A DNA stretch of 64,000 nt from Thiotrichales bacterium (GTDB lineage Bacteria > Pseudomonadota > Gammaproteobacteria > Beggiatoales > Beggiatoaceae), in contig JADGEH010000007.1 of NCBI GenBank assembly GCA_016744475.1, forward strand, positions 20,190-84,189, in the 5' to 3' direction. The notes below the pieces were generated by a model. The model worked only from the letters and a program-made list of their open reading frames with translations, had not been told where the DNA came from and did not search any database. Below are positions 1 to 10,600 of this stretch, piece after piece; positions within the stretch are counted from its first letter, which is position 1; every line of letters starts with the position of its first letter. The position numbers and the translations under genes were made by a program.

Positions 1-3000
1 TGCCTTGCAAAGCGCCGGAGTCGTTATCGCTGATCAAAGTGATAGCGGGTTCAACCGAGGCGATGAGTTCGCTGATGAAGTTGCCGCTGCTGTCGCTCTG
101 GTCTTCGAGGATGTCGGTGAGCACGGGGGCGCCGCTGAAATCGAGCACGGGCGCGTCGTTGACCGCAGTCACGCTGATACTTGCAGTTTCGACTGCGGTG
201 CTGTAGGCGCTACTGCCGCCGTTGACGGAAGAGTCCACTCCGGTATCGCCCGAAGCGCTGCTGTCGGTGGTGTCCCAGGCGCGAAAGGTAAGACCCGGTT
301 CCACGCTGCCGCTAAAGCTCGCCGCAGGCACAAAGCGTATTTTGTCATTGGCGGTGGCGGTAAGAACTACCGCAGCATTATCAGCCGGCGTGCCGAAGGC
401 GGTCCAGGTGCTGCCGTTGTCTATCGTGAATTCCCAAGTACCGTTGCTATTGTCTGCCGCGGTCACGGCAATGCCCTGCACCGCGCCGCTGTCGGCATCG
501 GTAATGCCGCTGCCGCCAAGCGCGGCAATCAGGTTACTGATCAAATCCCCCGCAGGGGCGACAACATCTTCCGGAATCACAGTCAGCGCTGGGGTGCCGC
601 TGTTATCGAGTACCGGCGCGTCGTTCACATTGGTCACGGTAATGATGAAACTCTGCTGCACATCCTCTGTAGTCTCGTTCAAACTCAACACTACATTATG
701 TGTACCTACTTCGGCATCAGTCGGTGTACCACTCAGCGTACCGGTGCCGTTGCCGTTGTCGGTGAGGCTTAGCCACGCGGGCAGCGTCGGGGCGGTGATG
801 GTCGGTGATGTGCCGTCGGTGGTGATGCTGTAGCTGTAAGCCGCGTCTTCGTTGACAGCGATCACCGCTGCGCTGCTGAACGCCAGCGGCTGTTTTTCAT
901 AGGCACCGATGCTGCACAAAGTACTTTGCGGGCGGGTGATGCCACGTTGATCTTGAGGCAGACAGTTGGCATTGTCTCCGGCATTGATAGCGGGGCTGCC
1001 TGCTTGCAAAGCCATCGTTTGAGTATCTCCACCATTGTTAGCGGGCGTATTCAGCAGAGGATTGCCAGTCAATGCGGGACTACACGTCCCATCTTGAATC
1101 AGGTTGCCGATACTGGTTGAAATGGCCTGGCCTTCGCAATCCTGTCCCGCCCCACTATTATTGGCGATAATGGTGTTGTATAAAAACAAAGAGCCGAAAT
1201 TATTATTAATACCGCGTCCCTGGCTGGCTGAATTATTAGAGAACGTACTGTTTTTAACGGTTAATGTACCGCTGCTACTTATATTAATGGCACCGCCTTT
1301 TCCCGTACCCGCAGTATTATTGTAGAGGGTACTGTTTTCAATCAGCATGACCCCTCCAACACGAATAGCTCCCCCCCATGTTGTGCTTTGATTTCCAGTA
1401 AAAGTGGATCGCCGAATGGTGACATCTCCACCTCCCGTATGTATCGCCCCGCCCCAGCCGCTGCCGACGTTGCCGGCAGTCATGGTCAAATTGTCCAGAA
1501 TGATCGTGCCACCCGTAATATTGAGTATCCGCACACTGTTGTTGCCACTCAGGGTAATATTTCTTCCCGTGCCATCAATGGTCAGATTTTTGGCAATCTT
1601 CAACTCGCTACCCAAAGTGATGGTTTGCCCAGCAATACCCGCATCAAAGGTCACAGTATCCCCCGCACATGCCTCAGCAATCGACCAACGTAAAGAGTTG
1701 GCACCGGAGTCCGTATTGTTGGTCACCACCGGATTGGTGAGGCAGATAATCACCAAAGCTTTATTATTACCCAAAGACCCCGCCGCGCTCGGCGTGGCCA
1801 AAGTCAAATTCGCATCTATCGTGCTGCCGTTTTGAATCGTGCCGCCGTTCAATGCTAAAGCCGTGGTGGATTGATAATCCAGATCGGTGCTGGTGTCGCC
1901 GGCATTCACGGTATAGGTAAAAGTGAGAGTATCTGTGCCGCTGCCGCTGCTGTAATCCACCACGGCATCCGTGGTGCCTGTTTCTAAGGTGAGTTGTGGT
2001 GTGCCCGTGACCGTGACGGCTTCACTAAATTGCACCGTGATGTCGATGCTGTCGCCGCTGCTGTAAGTACCATCGGCGGTGGTAGAAGAGGTATTGATGG
2101 CACGGATAAAAGCGACATTGACTGGAATGTTGCTATTGGTCGTGTTGTTATCGCCTAATTGCCCATCGTTGTTCCTGCCCCAGCATTTCATCGCGTTGGT
2201 ATCAAGCAACGCGCACATGTGATATTCACCGCCACGAATCTCAACCACGCCGCTGCTCAAGCCGCTGACATCGACAGGCGTGAGTCTATTGGTATTTGTG
2301 CCGTCTCCCACTTGACCATAACCATTATTACCCCAGCATTTCACTGCGTTGGCACTCGTTATTGCGCAGCCTGTTGAGCCAATGGCGGCAATAGCGGTGA
2401 TGCCACTGCTCAAGCCGACGACATCCACCGGAATATTCCGGTGGGTAGAGGTATTATCACCCAGAGCGCCAGCCAGGTTATAACCCCAGCATTTGACCGC
2501 ACCGCCACTGGTCAGTGCGCAACTGTTAGTGCCGCCATCGGTAATAGCGGCTATTCCTGTCAAGGTGCTCACATCAACCGGTATAAGGCTTTGTGTAAAG
2601 CTGCCGTCGCCCAGTTGCCCCCTGTCGTTAAAACCCCAGCATTGAACAGTGCCCACACTGGTCAAGGCGCAACTGTAGTTGGCTCCTGCGGTAATAGCGG
2701 TGACTCCGCTACTTAAGCCAACAACATCCGTGGGGGTAAGCTTTTGCGTAACACTGTTATCGCCCAATTGTCCTTTGTCGTTAAGACCCCAGCATTTGAC
2801 CGCACCTGTGGTGGTCAATGCACAGGTGTGATTCCAGCCGCCAGCCACTGCGGCAACACCACTACTCAGCCCCGAAACATCCACGGGTACTAGACGTTGA
2901 GTGGTGCTGTTATCACCCAGTTGTCCATTGGTGTTTTTACCCCAGCATTTGATGCCTGCCGAGTTGGTCAGCGCGCAAGTGTGAAAAGCACCGCTGCCGC

Positions 3001-5689
3001 TCGAAACAGCGGTGACACCACTGGTTAAACCACTGACATCAACCGGAATCAAGCTTGGCGTGGTGCTGTTATTGCCCAGTTGACCATTACTGTTATTTCC
3101 CCAGCATTGGATACCACCACTTAGCAATACGCAGGTATAGCCATCACCGCCTGTTAGTTTCTGGGCGTGCATTGACAAGCTGGTAGTTGGTGTCACCACC
3201 AGCGCCTTATTTGCCCCCAAAGAACCTGCGGCTCCTGGCGTTGGCAAAGTCAAATTCGCATCTATCGTGCCGCCGTTTTGAATCGTGCCACCGTTTAAGG
3301 CTAAGGCGGTGGTGGACAGAACCTCTAAATCAGCACTGCTATGATCAGCCGCCACCGTATAGGTAAAAGTGAGGGTATCCGTGCCACTGCCGCTGCTGTA
3401 ATCGACCATCGCATCCACACCGCCTGTTTCCAGCGTCAGTTGTGGGGTGCCCGTGACGGTCACGGCTTCACTGAATTGCACCGTGATGTCAATGCTGTCA
3501 CCGCTGCTGTAAGTACCATCAGCCGTGGTGGCGGTGACGTTGATCACTGTCGGAAAAGAAAATACTACTTTGCGTATGCGTTGATTGCCGGTGTCGCCGA
3601 TATATAAAATATCGTTACTATCAAAGGCAATTCCCCCTAGAGTGCTGAGTTGGGCGCTGAGCGGGTCGCCGCCATCACCGCTAAAGCCGCTACTGCCGTT
3701 TCCCACAACAGTACTGATAATGCCCCCAGTATTAATTTTGCGCACTGAACTCGATGCGGAAAAATAAAGGTTCCCCAAACTATCAAAAGCTAAACCATAA
3801 CTTACAGTGATGTTGGCACTGGTCGCCGCCCCGCCGTCACCATTATTGTTTGCAACGCCGGTACCTGCGACAGTGGAAATATGGCCAGTACCTGCGTCCA
3901 CTTTACGGATGCGGCGATTGCCTGAATCCGCGATATATAGATTATTGCTACTGTCTAGGACTATGGTTCGAGGGGTATTCAATTGAGCGCTGGTGGCTGC
4001 CGCATTATCACCGGAAAATCCTGGAGAAGAACAAGTACCTGCGAAGGTCGTAATAATATTGCTGGTATCCACTTTTCTGATGCAGGCGTTGAGATATTCC
4101 GAGATATACATGTTGCCGGCAGCATCAATTGCGATACCAGAGGTAAGATTAAATTGTGCTGCAATTGCCGGCCCACCGTCACCACTGAAACCACTTGTTC
4201 CTGCACCAGCAAATATGGAAATAATGCCGGTTCCACTATCCACTTTGAGTACCCTATGAGCATAGCCACCAGCAATGTAAATATGTCCGGAAGCATCGTA
4301 GGCAAAGCCGAATGGCCATCTGAGACCGGCATCCACGGCAAGTCCACCGTCCCCTGAATAAGTCATATTCATACCATTCCCGGCAAAAGCCGAGATAATA
4401 TCGGTGCCAGGATTATATTTACGTGAGCGATAAGTCGTTGTATCACCAATATAAAGATCGTCATGACTGTCAATGAATAAAGTGGCGGCTGATCTTATCA
4501 GGGCCTCCAAACCGGGACCGCCATCACCGACACCATTACCAGCTACCGTGCTAATCACACCCCCTGAATCCACTTTACGAAGACGATGATTCCCTGAGTC
4601 AACAATATAAAGGTTATCGCTCGCATCCATGATAAGTTGAAGAGGCGTACTTAATTCTGCACTGGTGGCACTACCACTATCACCACTAAAGCCTTGATTT
4701 CCAAGGGTACCGGCAAAAGCGGAAATAATACCGGATACAGCATCAATTTTTCGGACATAACCCGCGTTGTAGTTATCGGTAATATAAATATTATCGCTAC
4801 TGTCAATGGTGATACCGATGGGATACTTTAACCGCGCACTGGTGGCGAGTCCACCATCGCCACTAGAAGGATATACACCATCTCCAGCGATGGTGCTGAT
4901 ATTCCCCGTGCCGACATCCACTTTACGTATCCTGTGATTGCCATAGTCAGTAATGTATAGATTTTCACTGCTATCCAACGCCAGCCCATAAGGCGTCTTT
5001 AAGGTTGCGCTGCTGGCGGCGCCACCGTCGCCACTATAGCCGGATGTTTCGCAGATTCCGGCAAAGGTGGATATCGTACCGCCTGTATCAATTTTTCGGA
5101 TGCAATGATTACCGCGATCCGCAATATAAAGGTGACCGCTGCTGTCCAAGACAATATCTGTAGGAACATTTAACTGGGCACTGGTGGCAGCCCCGCCATC
5201 ACCGCTGTAACCCGCCGTTCCCGTGCCGGCAATAGTGCTGATATTGCCAGTACCCGCATCGATTTTTCGCACTCGCTGATTATAGGTATCGGCAATATAA
5301 ATATGGTCACTGGCATCAATGAACAAATTTCCCATGAAGGAACCGCCGGGGGCAATAGCTGCATTGATGGCAAGACCGCCATCTCCACTGAAGCCGTATG
5401 AGCCTGTTCCTGCAATAGTGCTGATATTACCGGTTCCTACATCTATTTTGCGTACACGGTAATTTTTAGCATCCAGGATATATAGATGACCCGCCGAGTC
5501 CACGCTAATCCCCGATGGAGAAATTAAACTGGCGCTGGTCGCCGCCCCTCCGTCACCATATTCCGGTCCAGAACCCACAACTGTCGTAATGATGCTGGCA
5601 GCTTGTGTGAATAAGGGGTAACAAACGAGCATAAGAGCTATGAGTGTGGTTAATAATATGCCACTTAGACGTATATCTGATTGGTTCAT
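1..5689 (-). CDS. Giant secreted NHL/RCC1/beta-helix/cadherin-like protein, 3' end outside window
   Basis: One frame is open from ATG 5689 to the window edge (1896 codons read, no stop). The start has an AAGGAG 7 nt upstream, and a signal peptide covers residues 1-31 (ends TQAAS). Next come 12 NHL repeats (about 33-710; units like SGDGG...IRKID), enough for two six-bladed propellers, then a bacterial Ig-like domain (712-833, TADGTYSSGDSIDITVQF). Seven RCC1-type repeats follow (839-1190, CALT..G.VKCWG.N..GQLGD), enough for one seven-bladed propeller. Then a second Ig copy (1192-1314), a CSLREA/beta-helix/choice-of-anchor module (1315-1596), a putative-Ig domain and cadherin-like domains to the edge. 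It is probably a surface or secreted adhesin or scaffold. The ligand is unknown and the C-terminal anchor is not visible. Its last modules match the 4842-residue neighbour. Confidence 0.9.
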   Translation of the reverse strand, partial: MNQSDIRLSGILLTTLIALMLVCYPLFTQAASIITTVVGSGPEYGDGGAATSASLISPSGISVDSAGHLYILDAKNYRVRKIDVGTGNISTIAGTGSYGFSGDGGLAINAAIAPGGSFMGNLFIDASDHIYIADTYNQRVRKIDAGTGNISTIAGTGTAGYSGDGGAATSAQLNVPTDIVLDSSGHLYIADRGNHCIRKIDTGGTISTFAGICETSGYSGDGGAASSATLKTPYGLALDSSENLYITDYGNHRIRKVDVGTGNISTIAGDGVYPSSGDGGLATSARLKYPIGITIDSSDNIYITDNYNAGYVRKIDAVSGIISAFAGTLGNQGFSGDSGSATSAELSTPLQLIMDASDNLYIVDSGNHRLRKVDSGGVISTVAGNGVGDGGPGLEALIRSAATLFIDSHDDLYIGDTTTYRSRKYNPGTDIISAFAGNGMNMTYSGDGGLAVDAGLRWPFGFAYDASGHIYIAGGYAHRVLKVDSGTGIISIFAGAGTSGFSGDGGPAIAAQFNLTSGIAIDAAGNMYISEYLNACIRKVDTSNIITTFAGTCSSPGFSGDNAAATSAQLNTPRTIVLDSSNNLYIADSGNRRIRKVDAGTGHISTVAGTGVANNNGDGGAATSANITVSYGLAFDSLGNLYFSASSSVRKINTGGIISTVVGNGSSGFSGDGGDPLSAQLSTLGGIAFDSNDILYIGDTGNQRIRKVVFSFPTVINVTATTADGTYSSGDSIDITVQFSEAVTVTGTPQLTLETGGVDAMVDYSSGSGTDTLTFTYTVAADHSSADLEVLSTTALALNGGTIQNGGTIDANLTLPTPGAAGSLGANKALVVTPTTSLSMHAQKLTGGDGYTCVLLSGGIQCWGNNSNGQLGNNSTTPSLIPVDVSGLTSGVTAVSSGSGAFHTCALTNSAGIKCWGKNTNGQLGDNSTTQRLVPVDVSGLSSGVAAVAGGWNHTCALTTTGAVKCWGLNDKGQLGDNSVTQKLTPTDVVGLSSGVTAITAGANYSCALTSVGTVQCWGFNDRGQLGDGSFTQSLIPVDVSTLTGIAAITDGGTNSCALTSGGAVKCWGYNLAGALGDNTSTHRNIPVDVVGLSSGITAIAAIGSTGCAITSANAVKCWGNNGYGQVGDGTNTNRLTPVDVSGLSSGVVEIRGGEYHMCALLDTNAMKCWGRNNDGQLGDNNTTNSNIPVNVAFIRAINTSSTTADGTYSSGDSIDITVQFSEAVTVTGTPQLTLETGTTDAVVDYSSGSGTDTLTFTYTVNAGDTSTDLDYQSTTALALNGGTIQNGSTIDANLTLATPSAAGSLGNNKALVIICLTNPVVTNNTDSGANSLRWSIAEACAGDTVTFDAGIAGQTITLGSELKIAKNLTIDGTGRNITLSGNNSVRILNITGGTIILDNLTMTAGNVGSGWGGAIHTGGGDVTIRRSTFTGNQSTTWGGAIRVGGVMLIENSTLYNNTAGTGKGGAINISSSGTLTVKNSTFSNNSASQGRGINNNFGSLFLYNTIIANNSGAGQDCEGQAISTSIGNLIQDGTCSPALTGNPLLNTPANNGGDTQTMALQAGSPAINAGDNANCLPQDQRGITRPQSTLCSIGAYEKQPLAFSSAAVIAVNEDAAYSYSITTDGTSPTITAPTLPAWLSLTDNGNGTGTLSGTPTDAEVGTHNVVLSLNETTEDVQQSFIITVTNVNDAPVLDNSGTPALTVIPEDVVAPAGDLISNLIAALGGSGITDADSGAVQGIAVTAADNSNGTWEFTIDNGSTWTAFGTPADNAAVVLTATANDKIRFVPAASFSGSVEPGLTFRAWDTTDSSASGDTGVDSSVNGGSSAYSTAVETASISVTAVNDAPVLDFSGAPVLTDILEDQSDSSGNFISELIASVEPAITLISDNDSGALQG

Positions 5690-5859
5690 TAGACGACTCC
5701 TTGGTGTAAACGCAGCCCAAACCGCTCCCGGTTAAAAAAAAACAGCCGCCCACACAAGCACTATCCGGATAGCAAAACGTATTATGACAGGCAAAAACGG
5801 ATAATGAGGCAACATCAGACTATCTCCTCTAAATCGTCGGGTAACTACTACTCGTGCCC

Positions 5860-5945
5860 GGAAATTCGTACCCCCCTGGAGTGCAGAGCCAGTGGCTTGC
5901 CTATGCAAAGCAGGCTTTGCACTCCGGTGAGGGGCACGAATTTCC
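5860..5945. repeat. Nested inverted repeat upstream of the NHL-protein gene
   Basis: The outer arms GGAAATTCGT and ACGAATTTCC enclose inner arms GGAGTGCAGAGCC and GGCTTTGCACTCC. The inner part resembles the GGAGTGCC...GGC(N)TTCGCACTCC palindromes at 47946 and 48190, so this is a diverged member of a dispersed palindromic repeat family. It lies between the AraC gene and the NHL-protein gene. Confidence 0.6.
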
Positions 5946-5956
5946 AAGCAACAGTA

Positions 5957-6931
5957 CTACCGGCTTCTTTTGTACGCACCCGGCGTGACGCCGAACTTGG
6001 TTTTGAAAGCGGTGCTGAAATCCGGGACATGCTTGAAGCCCACCAGAGCCGTGATTTCTTTGATGGACTTTTTTCCTTCTTCAAGCAACTGTGCTGCATA
6101 TTGCAAGCGTTGTTGCCGTAACCAGGCAAAGACCGTCATGCCGAAAAGTTGTTTAAATCCGGCATTTAATTTTTTTTCATTCAGTCCCACCGCATGGGCC
6201 AGCTCCCGCAGGCTGGGGATATCCTGCATATTTGCCGACAAACGCTCTTTGACGTCATAAATACGGCTTATCTCATAGGTGGATAATGGGGTATGGTTGC
6301 GGGTTATTCTGCTTTCATCCAGAGAGGCAAACACCAGTGCCAGCATTTCCAGGGCTTTGGCCTCCAGATACAATTGCCGCACATCCCCTTGATAAGGACA
6401 CTTGTCGATTTGCCGGGCAAGCAACTTAATGTCCGCGGTTATTGGCAAGCGCTGGATTTCAGGTTGAAAATCCTGTTCCTGAATAAAACTGCGTAACAAC
6501 CTGGCCGGAACAATATCACCAATGCTTTGCTCCAAAGATTCCGGGTTGAAATCACAGTAAATGGTTTTTTCACGGGTTTTATTATGCTGAAACGCAACAT
6601 ATTCACGCTCCATGACAATATTGACATGTTCCGAACTAATCAATTCCCCGTCACCGTTGCGTTGAGGCGCACTTTCCGTCAACCAAGTCCGGTAGGTGTT
6701 TTGGGTAACCGGCAGCAAAATACTGAATCCCGGCTCGCGGTGAAGCTGGCTTTTCAAGCCGTTCACCAAAGTAGCATCCATCGTCCCTAAAATAACCCCG
6801 CTACTCAGTAAATCCGCCCTGATAAAGCCCTCTCCAAGGGTTTCAGGCAGGGTGATAATGCCGGGATATTCGGGGATGTAGTGGTTATTTCCATCCAAAT
6901 CAGTGAACTGAAGGCTGTGTATTTCGGGCAC
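5957..6931 (-). CDS. AraC-family transcriptional regulator
   Basis: A 324-residue protein with a C-terminal AraC/XylS double helix-turn-helix (last ~100 residues: LRELAHAVGLNEKKLNAGFK, then IKEITALVGFKHVPDFSTAF, ending FGVTPGAYKRSR). The N-terminal ~220 residues resemble the sensing part of PchR-like regulators; no ligand can be named. I place the start at GTG 6931 because a perfect AGGAGG lies 9 nt upstream; the ATG at 6952 would put this Shine-Dalgarno inside the gene, and the start at 6991 has no such site. It lies 267 bp upstream of, and co-directional with, the NHL-repeat giant gene, so it may regulate it (inference). Confidence 0.85.
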   Translation of the reverse strand: MPEIHSLQFTDLDGNNHYIPEYPGIITLPETLGEGFIRADLLSSGVILGTMDATLVNGLKSQLHREPGFSILLPVTQNTYRTWLTESAPQRNGDGELISSEHVNIVMEREYVAFQHNKTREKTIYCDFNPESLEQSIGDIVPARLLRSFIQEQDFQPEIQRLPITADIKLLARQIDKCPYQGDVRQLYLEAKALEMLALVFASLDESRITRNHTPLSTYEISRIYDVKERLSANMQDIPSLRELAHAVGLNEKKLNAGFKQLFGMTVFAWLRQQRLQYAAQLLEEGKKSIKEITALVGFKHVPDFSTAFKTKFGVTPGAYKRSR

Positions 6932-7455
6932 GACAGCTATCCTCCTTTGCATTATTGTTTTTTTGTCGACGATACAAAAGCCTGATAGCAAGCATAGTAC
7001 AGTACAGTATCATGACTTAGGAATGAGGGAGGAAACTTAGAAATGCGGGAATTTTTCAGCCGTGTAGATACTCCGCTCTCAAGTATTTTGTTGATAAAAA
7101 TCAAATGGTTATCAATTTTCTGGACTACTGCATCCGACAGGCAGCAACCTGTATACTCGATATTAAAATTAGAATATGCGAATAAACAGAAAGTTGAAAT
7201 CAGTTGAAAATCCACGATAAGAAGGTTCGCGGTGTACACCCGATGCGCAGCCGCTTTAACGCCGCAAAAATCAGGTGGGCTTGACGCAGTATTTAGCCTT
7301 TGGCTCAGATACACTACGCCCCCTCATTTCTCATGATACATTTTGTCACGCCCAACCTATTCACTAGATCAGTATGTAGCAACAGTATTCCTTAAAGTTA
7401 ATGATTTTGAACAAAATCATCTTGCCAAGGTTGATGGGCTTTGAGCCTTGCGTTG
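6932..7455. other. Non-coding gap between AraC gene and MITE
   Basis: No convincing gene. The open frames here have no Shine-Dalgarno site or recognisable domain. The AraC promoter should lie in the part near 6932-7300, read on the minus strand, but I could not pick a clear -10/-35 pair. Confidence 0.5.
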
Positions 7456-7616
7456 AGAGCCTATACGAAAACGGGATAATCGGCTGCAAATCCGCCCTTT
7501 TGGTCAGGTTTTCCGCTTTTTTTCGTTACACGCCCGCTATTCGCCCTAAAAAACCGAAAAACCCGCCTCAAAATGGCGAATTTTCGCTTCGATTCCCCAT
7601 CTTCGTATAGGCTTTT
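7456..7616. mobile_element. 161-bp MITE-like palindromic element (type 1, copy 1)
   Basis: Terminal inverted repeats AGAGCCTATACGAA and TTCGTATAGGCT bound a 161-bp element. The same element, reverse-complemented and also 161 bp, is at 37633-37793, and a 37-bp left-end fragment lies at 22593-22629. The centre, read in reverse, has GGGCGAATAGCGGGC followed by AACGAAAAAAAGCGG. It encodes no protein, so it would need a transposase supplied in trans. Confidence 0.8.
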
Positions 7617-7624
7617 AGGGGAAG

Positions 7625-7641
7625 CACCGCTTAAAGCGGTG
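7625..7641. repeat. Perfect hairpin just past the 3' end of the giant gene
   Basis: The palindrome CACCGCTTTAAGCGGTG (read on the minus strand) lies 16 bp beyond the stop of the 4842-residue gene, between it and the MITE. Its position suits transcript termination or 3'-end stabilisation, but on the minus strand no T-run follows it. Confidence 0.45.
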
Positions 7642-7656
7642 TTCCTCTTTTACTTT

Positions 7657-10600
7657 TTAATTAAAAAATGCCTCCAAGTTCAATTCACAGCGCCAATCTC
7701 CCGGCAACAATTCTTCACAGAACTGTTCTCCAAATTGACAAATTCTGCGCTCTGGAATCAATTCTAGTGAACAGAACTCTTCAGGAATAAATTCCACCAC
7801 TGGTTGAAACACCACCACTTGACGTGCACGTCCACGACGGCGAGCATCGTTGGTTTGCGTGTCAAACGGGACGTGGAATTCTAGAACCTCATTGTTGATT
7901 TGAATGCTGGTGTCATCAGAATTGGACACGTTGTCGTTCACTTGCACATCAAACACGGGTTTTAGCAAGTATTTGCGGCCTGCGGCGGTCGCGGTAAAAG
8001 TGCCGTTGGCATTGCGCACGACTTTTTCTACCCCTTCATATTGTTCACCGATAGATTTGAATTCATCCGGCTCTAATAAAGCAGGGTTTAATGTTTGCGC
8101 ACGTCCATCAGGATAAACAAATGTAGCTTTGTTTTGATTATCCGTGGGCAAGAAGGAATCAATGCGTCGTCCGGGGGGCGGCATGTACATACCGGGTTGT
8201 AATTCCGGTGGGAACAAAGCGGGATCACACAGGCAGCCTTCAGGTTGAGGCGTGTCTGGCGTGGGAATGTATTCCGGGGCTAATTGCTCCGGCGGAATGA
8301 TGCCGCAGAAGGCCATGCAGATGAAGGCATCGGGGGCGGGTTCGACAAAGGATTGGAACGTCGCCACTTGGCGGGCACGTCCACGGCGGCGCGTGCTGTC
8401 GGCATAATCAAAAAATACGCTACCGTCTGCGGTGACTTGCGTGTTGCTGTCGGCACCCAGTGCTTGCGGAAAGGCTTCGGGATTGGCGGGGGCAGGCAAT
8501 ACGCGGAATGATTCACCACTGGGCGTGATGACAATCGTAAAGCCACCTTCATCGACGGCTAAACCAATAGGCGTGGTGTCATTGACCACAATAATATTAT
8601 TGGGATCAGGCACAAAGGCCATTTCAAAGCGTGAATCGAAAGTGGCTGAGACTTTCAGTATCCCTGTCGATTTTTGTGACAAATTAAACTGGCTTTGTAG
8701 GCCGCCGCCGCTACCTGAACCCGTGCTCCCTGTGCCGTTGTCGGTGCCGCCTGTTCCAGGATTGCTGCCGTTGTCGGTGCCGCCCGTTCCAGGGTTAGTG
8801 CCATTGTCGGTGCCACCCGTTCCAGGGGCAGTGCCGTTGTCGGTGCCGCCCGTTCCAGGGTTGGTGCCGTTGTCGGTGCCGCCCGTTCCAGGGTCAGTGC
8901 CGTTGTCAGTCCCGCCCGTTCCAGGGTCCGTGCCGTTGTCGGTACCGCCCGTTCCAGGGTCAGTGCCGTTGTCGGTGCCGCCCGTTCCAGGGTCAGTGCC
9001 GTTGTCAGTGCCGCCTGTGCCCGTACTGGGCGTTGAGCCTGCATTGCCTAAGTCTAAGCTGGTTTGCATATTACTCAGCGCACTGCCTTTGCTCCCTTCT
9101 CCACCCAGGCTAAAGCCACTGTTTAAGTCTGGCACATTGGCCAAGCTCACTTGAGTCGGCAATTGTTCTTGAACGTCCAGTGTTTGATAGGTGATGGCGG
9201 TACCACTGGGCGCACTCAGATCGCCTGTGGCGAGATCAATGCCCCAGCCTTCGGGCAACATATCCACCACCACAATGGGATCGATAGTGCCTGCATTGAG
9301 ATTGACCATGAGTTCCGACACTTCTGTACTCGGCATGTTTTGCACTTCAGTTTCGTTTAGTGCATCCACTTGCTCAGGGCTGAGCGCTTCAATGGTGTCG
9401 GTGGCTAAAGCTTGCAGGCTGTCACCATTAAGATCGCTTAAGGCTTCTGGCGGCAAGCTGGCGACTTGATCAGGTGTGATGCCTGCTACCGCTTCGGTAC
9501 CCAAATTAGCCAGTTGTGAAGCACTGAGTTGGCTAAAAGCCGCAGGCGGAATCGCTGCCAGTTGCTCGCTGTTGAGTTGATTCAACATCGTGGGCGGCAC
9601 GGTCGCAATGCTCTCAGGGGTCAGCGCGGCAAAGTTTTCAACGGGTACTGCTGCTACCTGATTAGGCGCATCGGGATCAGGCGGTGGCTCAAAGGTGGCA
9701 GTGCAATGTTTGTCGCTGTTGAGCGTGACTTCACCGCTGGTGGTGCAATCGCCGCCCCATCCGGTGAATAACCAGCCGTCTTGACGCACGGCTTTGAGCA
9801 AAATATCCGTAAAAGGTGGATATTGGCCTTGTCCATCCACGCGCCCCTGACCTGTCACGTCTACGGTCAAGATAAAGGTATCTTGTGTAAAGCTCAGGCC
9901 ACAGGTTTTGCTGTCATCCATCAACACGCCAATGAAAGGTTTACTGACATCGCCTAAACAATCGCCTGACCAACCAAGGAAGAACCATTCGGAAGCCGGT
10001 GTGGCTGTCAAAAAAGCGCTGTCGTTAAAGGCGTATTCGCCATCTCCTGTGACGCTGCCTTGACCTGAAATATTCACGGTTAAAGTGATGGCGTTATTGA
10101 TCTCGCTAAATATGGCTTCGCAAGTGATGGCAGTTGTCACCGTGACTTGTCCATCAGCATCACAATCCCCTGCCCAGCCGTCAAATTGCCAGCCTTCAGC
10201 GGGCGTGGGAATGAGTTGTGCCACGTCTTCAAATAGATAACTGCCTGCACCTTCTACGTCACCTTGTCCATTGATCGTGGCGCTGACGTTAAAGGATTGT
10301 CGCTCAAAATGCGCGGCACACTGTTTGTCGGTATTCATCACCACAGCCCCTTGGCTGTCGCAGTCTCCGCTCCACTGCTTAAACGTCCAGCCTGTGTCGG
10401 CGGTGGCGGATAATTGTGCGGTGTCGCCAAATACATAGCCGCCTGTGCCGCTGACTTGGCCTTGACCGTTCGTGCTGGCAGATAGCGTGAAGTTTTGTAA
10501 GGCGAAGCTTGCGGTGCAGTGTTTGTCTGTGTCGATGAATACGCTGCCATTAGCCGCGCAATCGCCACTCCAAGCACTTAATGCCCAACCGGATTCGGGG

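Noticed and set aside
5553..5956. Small frames between the NHL-protein and AraC genes
   Set aside because: They overlap the palindromic repeat or the NHL signal-peptide region and lack initiation signals.
6952..7314. 120-codon minus-strand open frame upstream of the AraC gene
   Set aside because: No Shine-Dalgarno, no domain, overlaps the AraC start region and has irregular composition.
8432..9154. Proline-rich plus-strand open frame of 240 codons
   Set aside because: It is the antisense of the 33-bp repeats in the giant gene; its periodicity comes from those codons.
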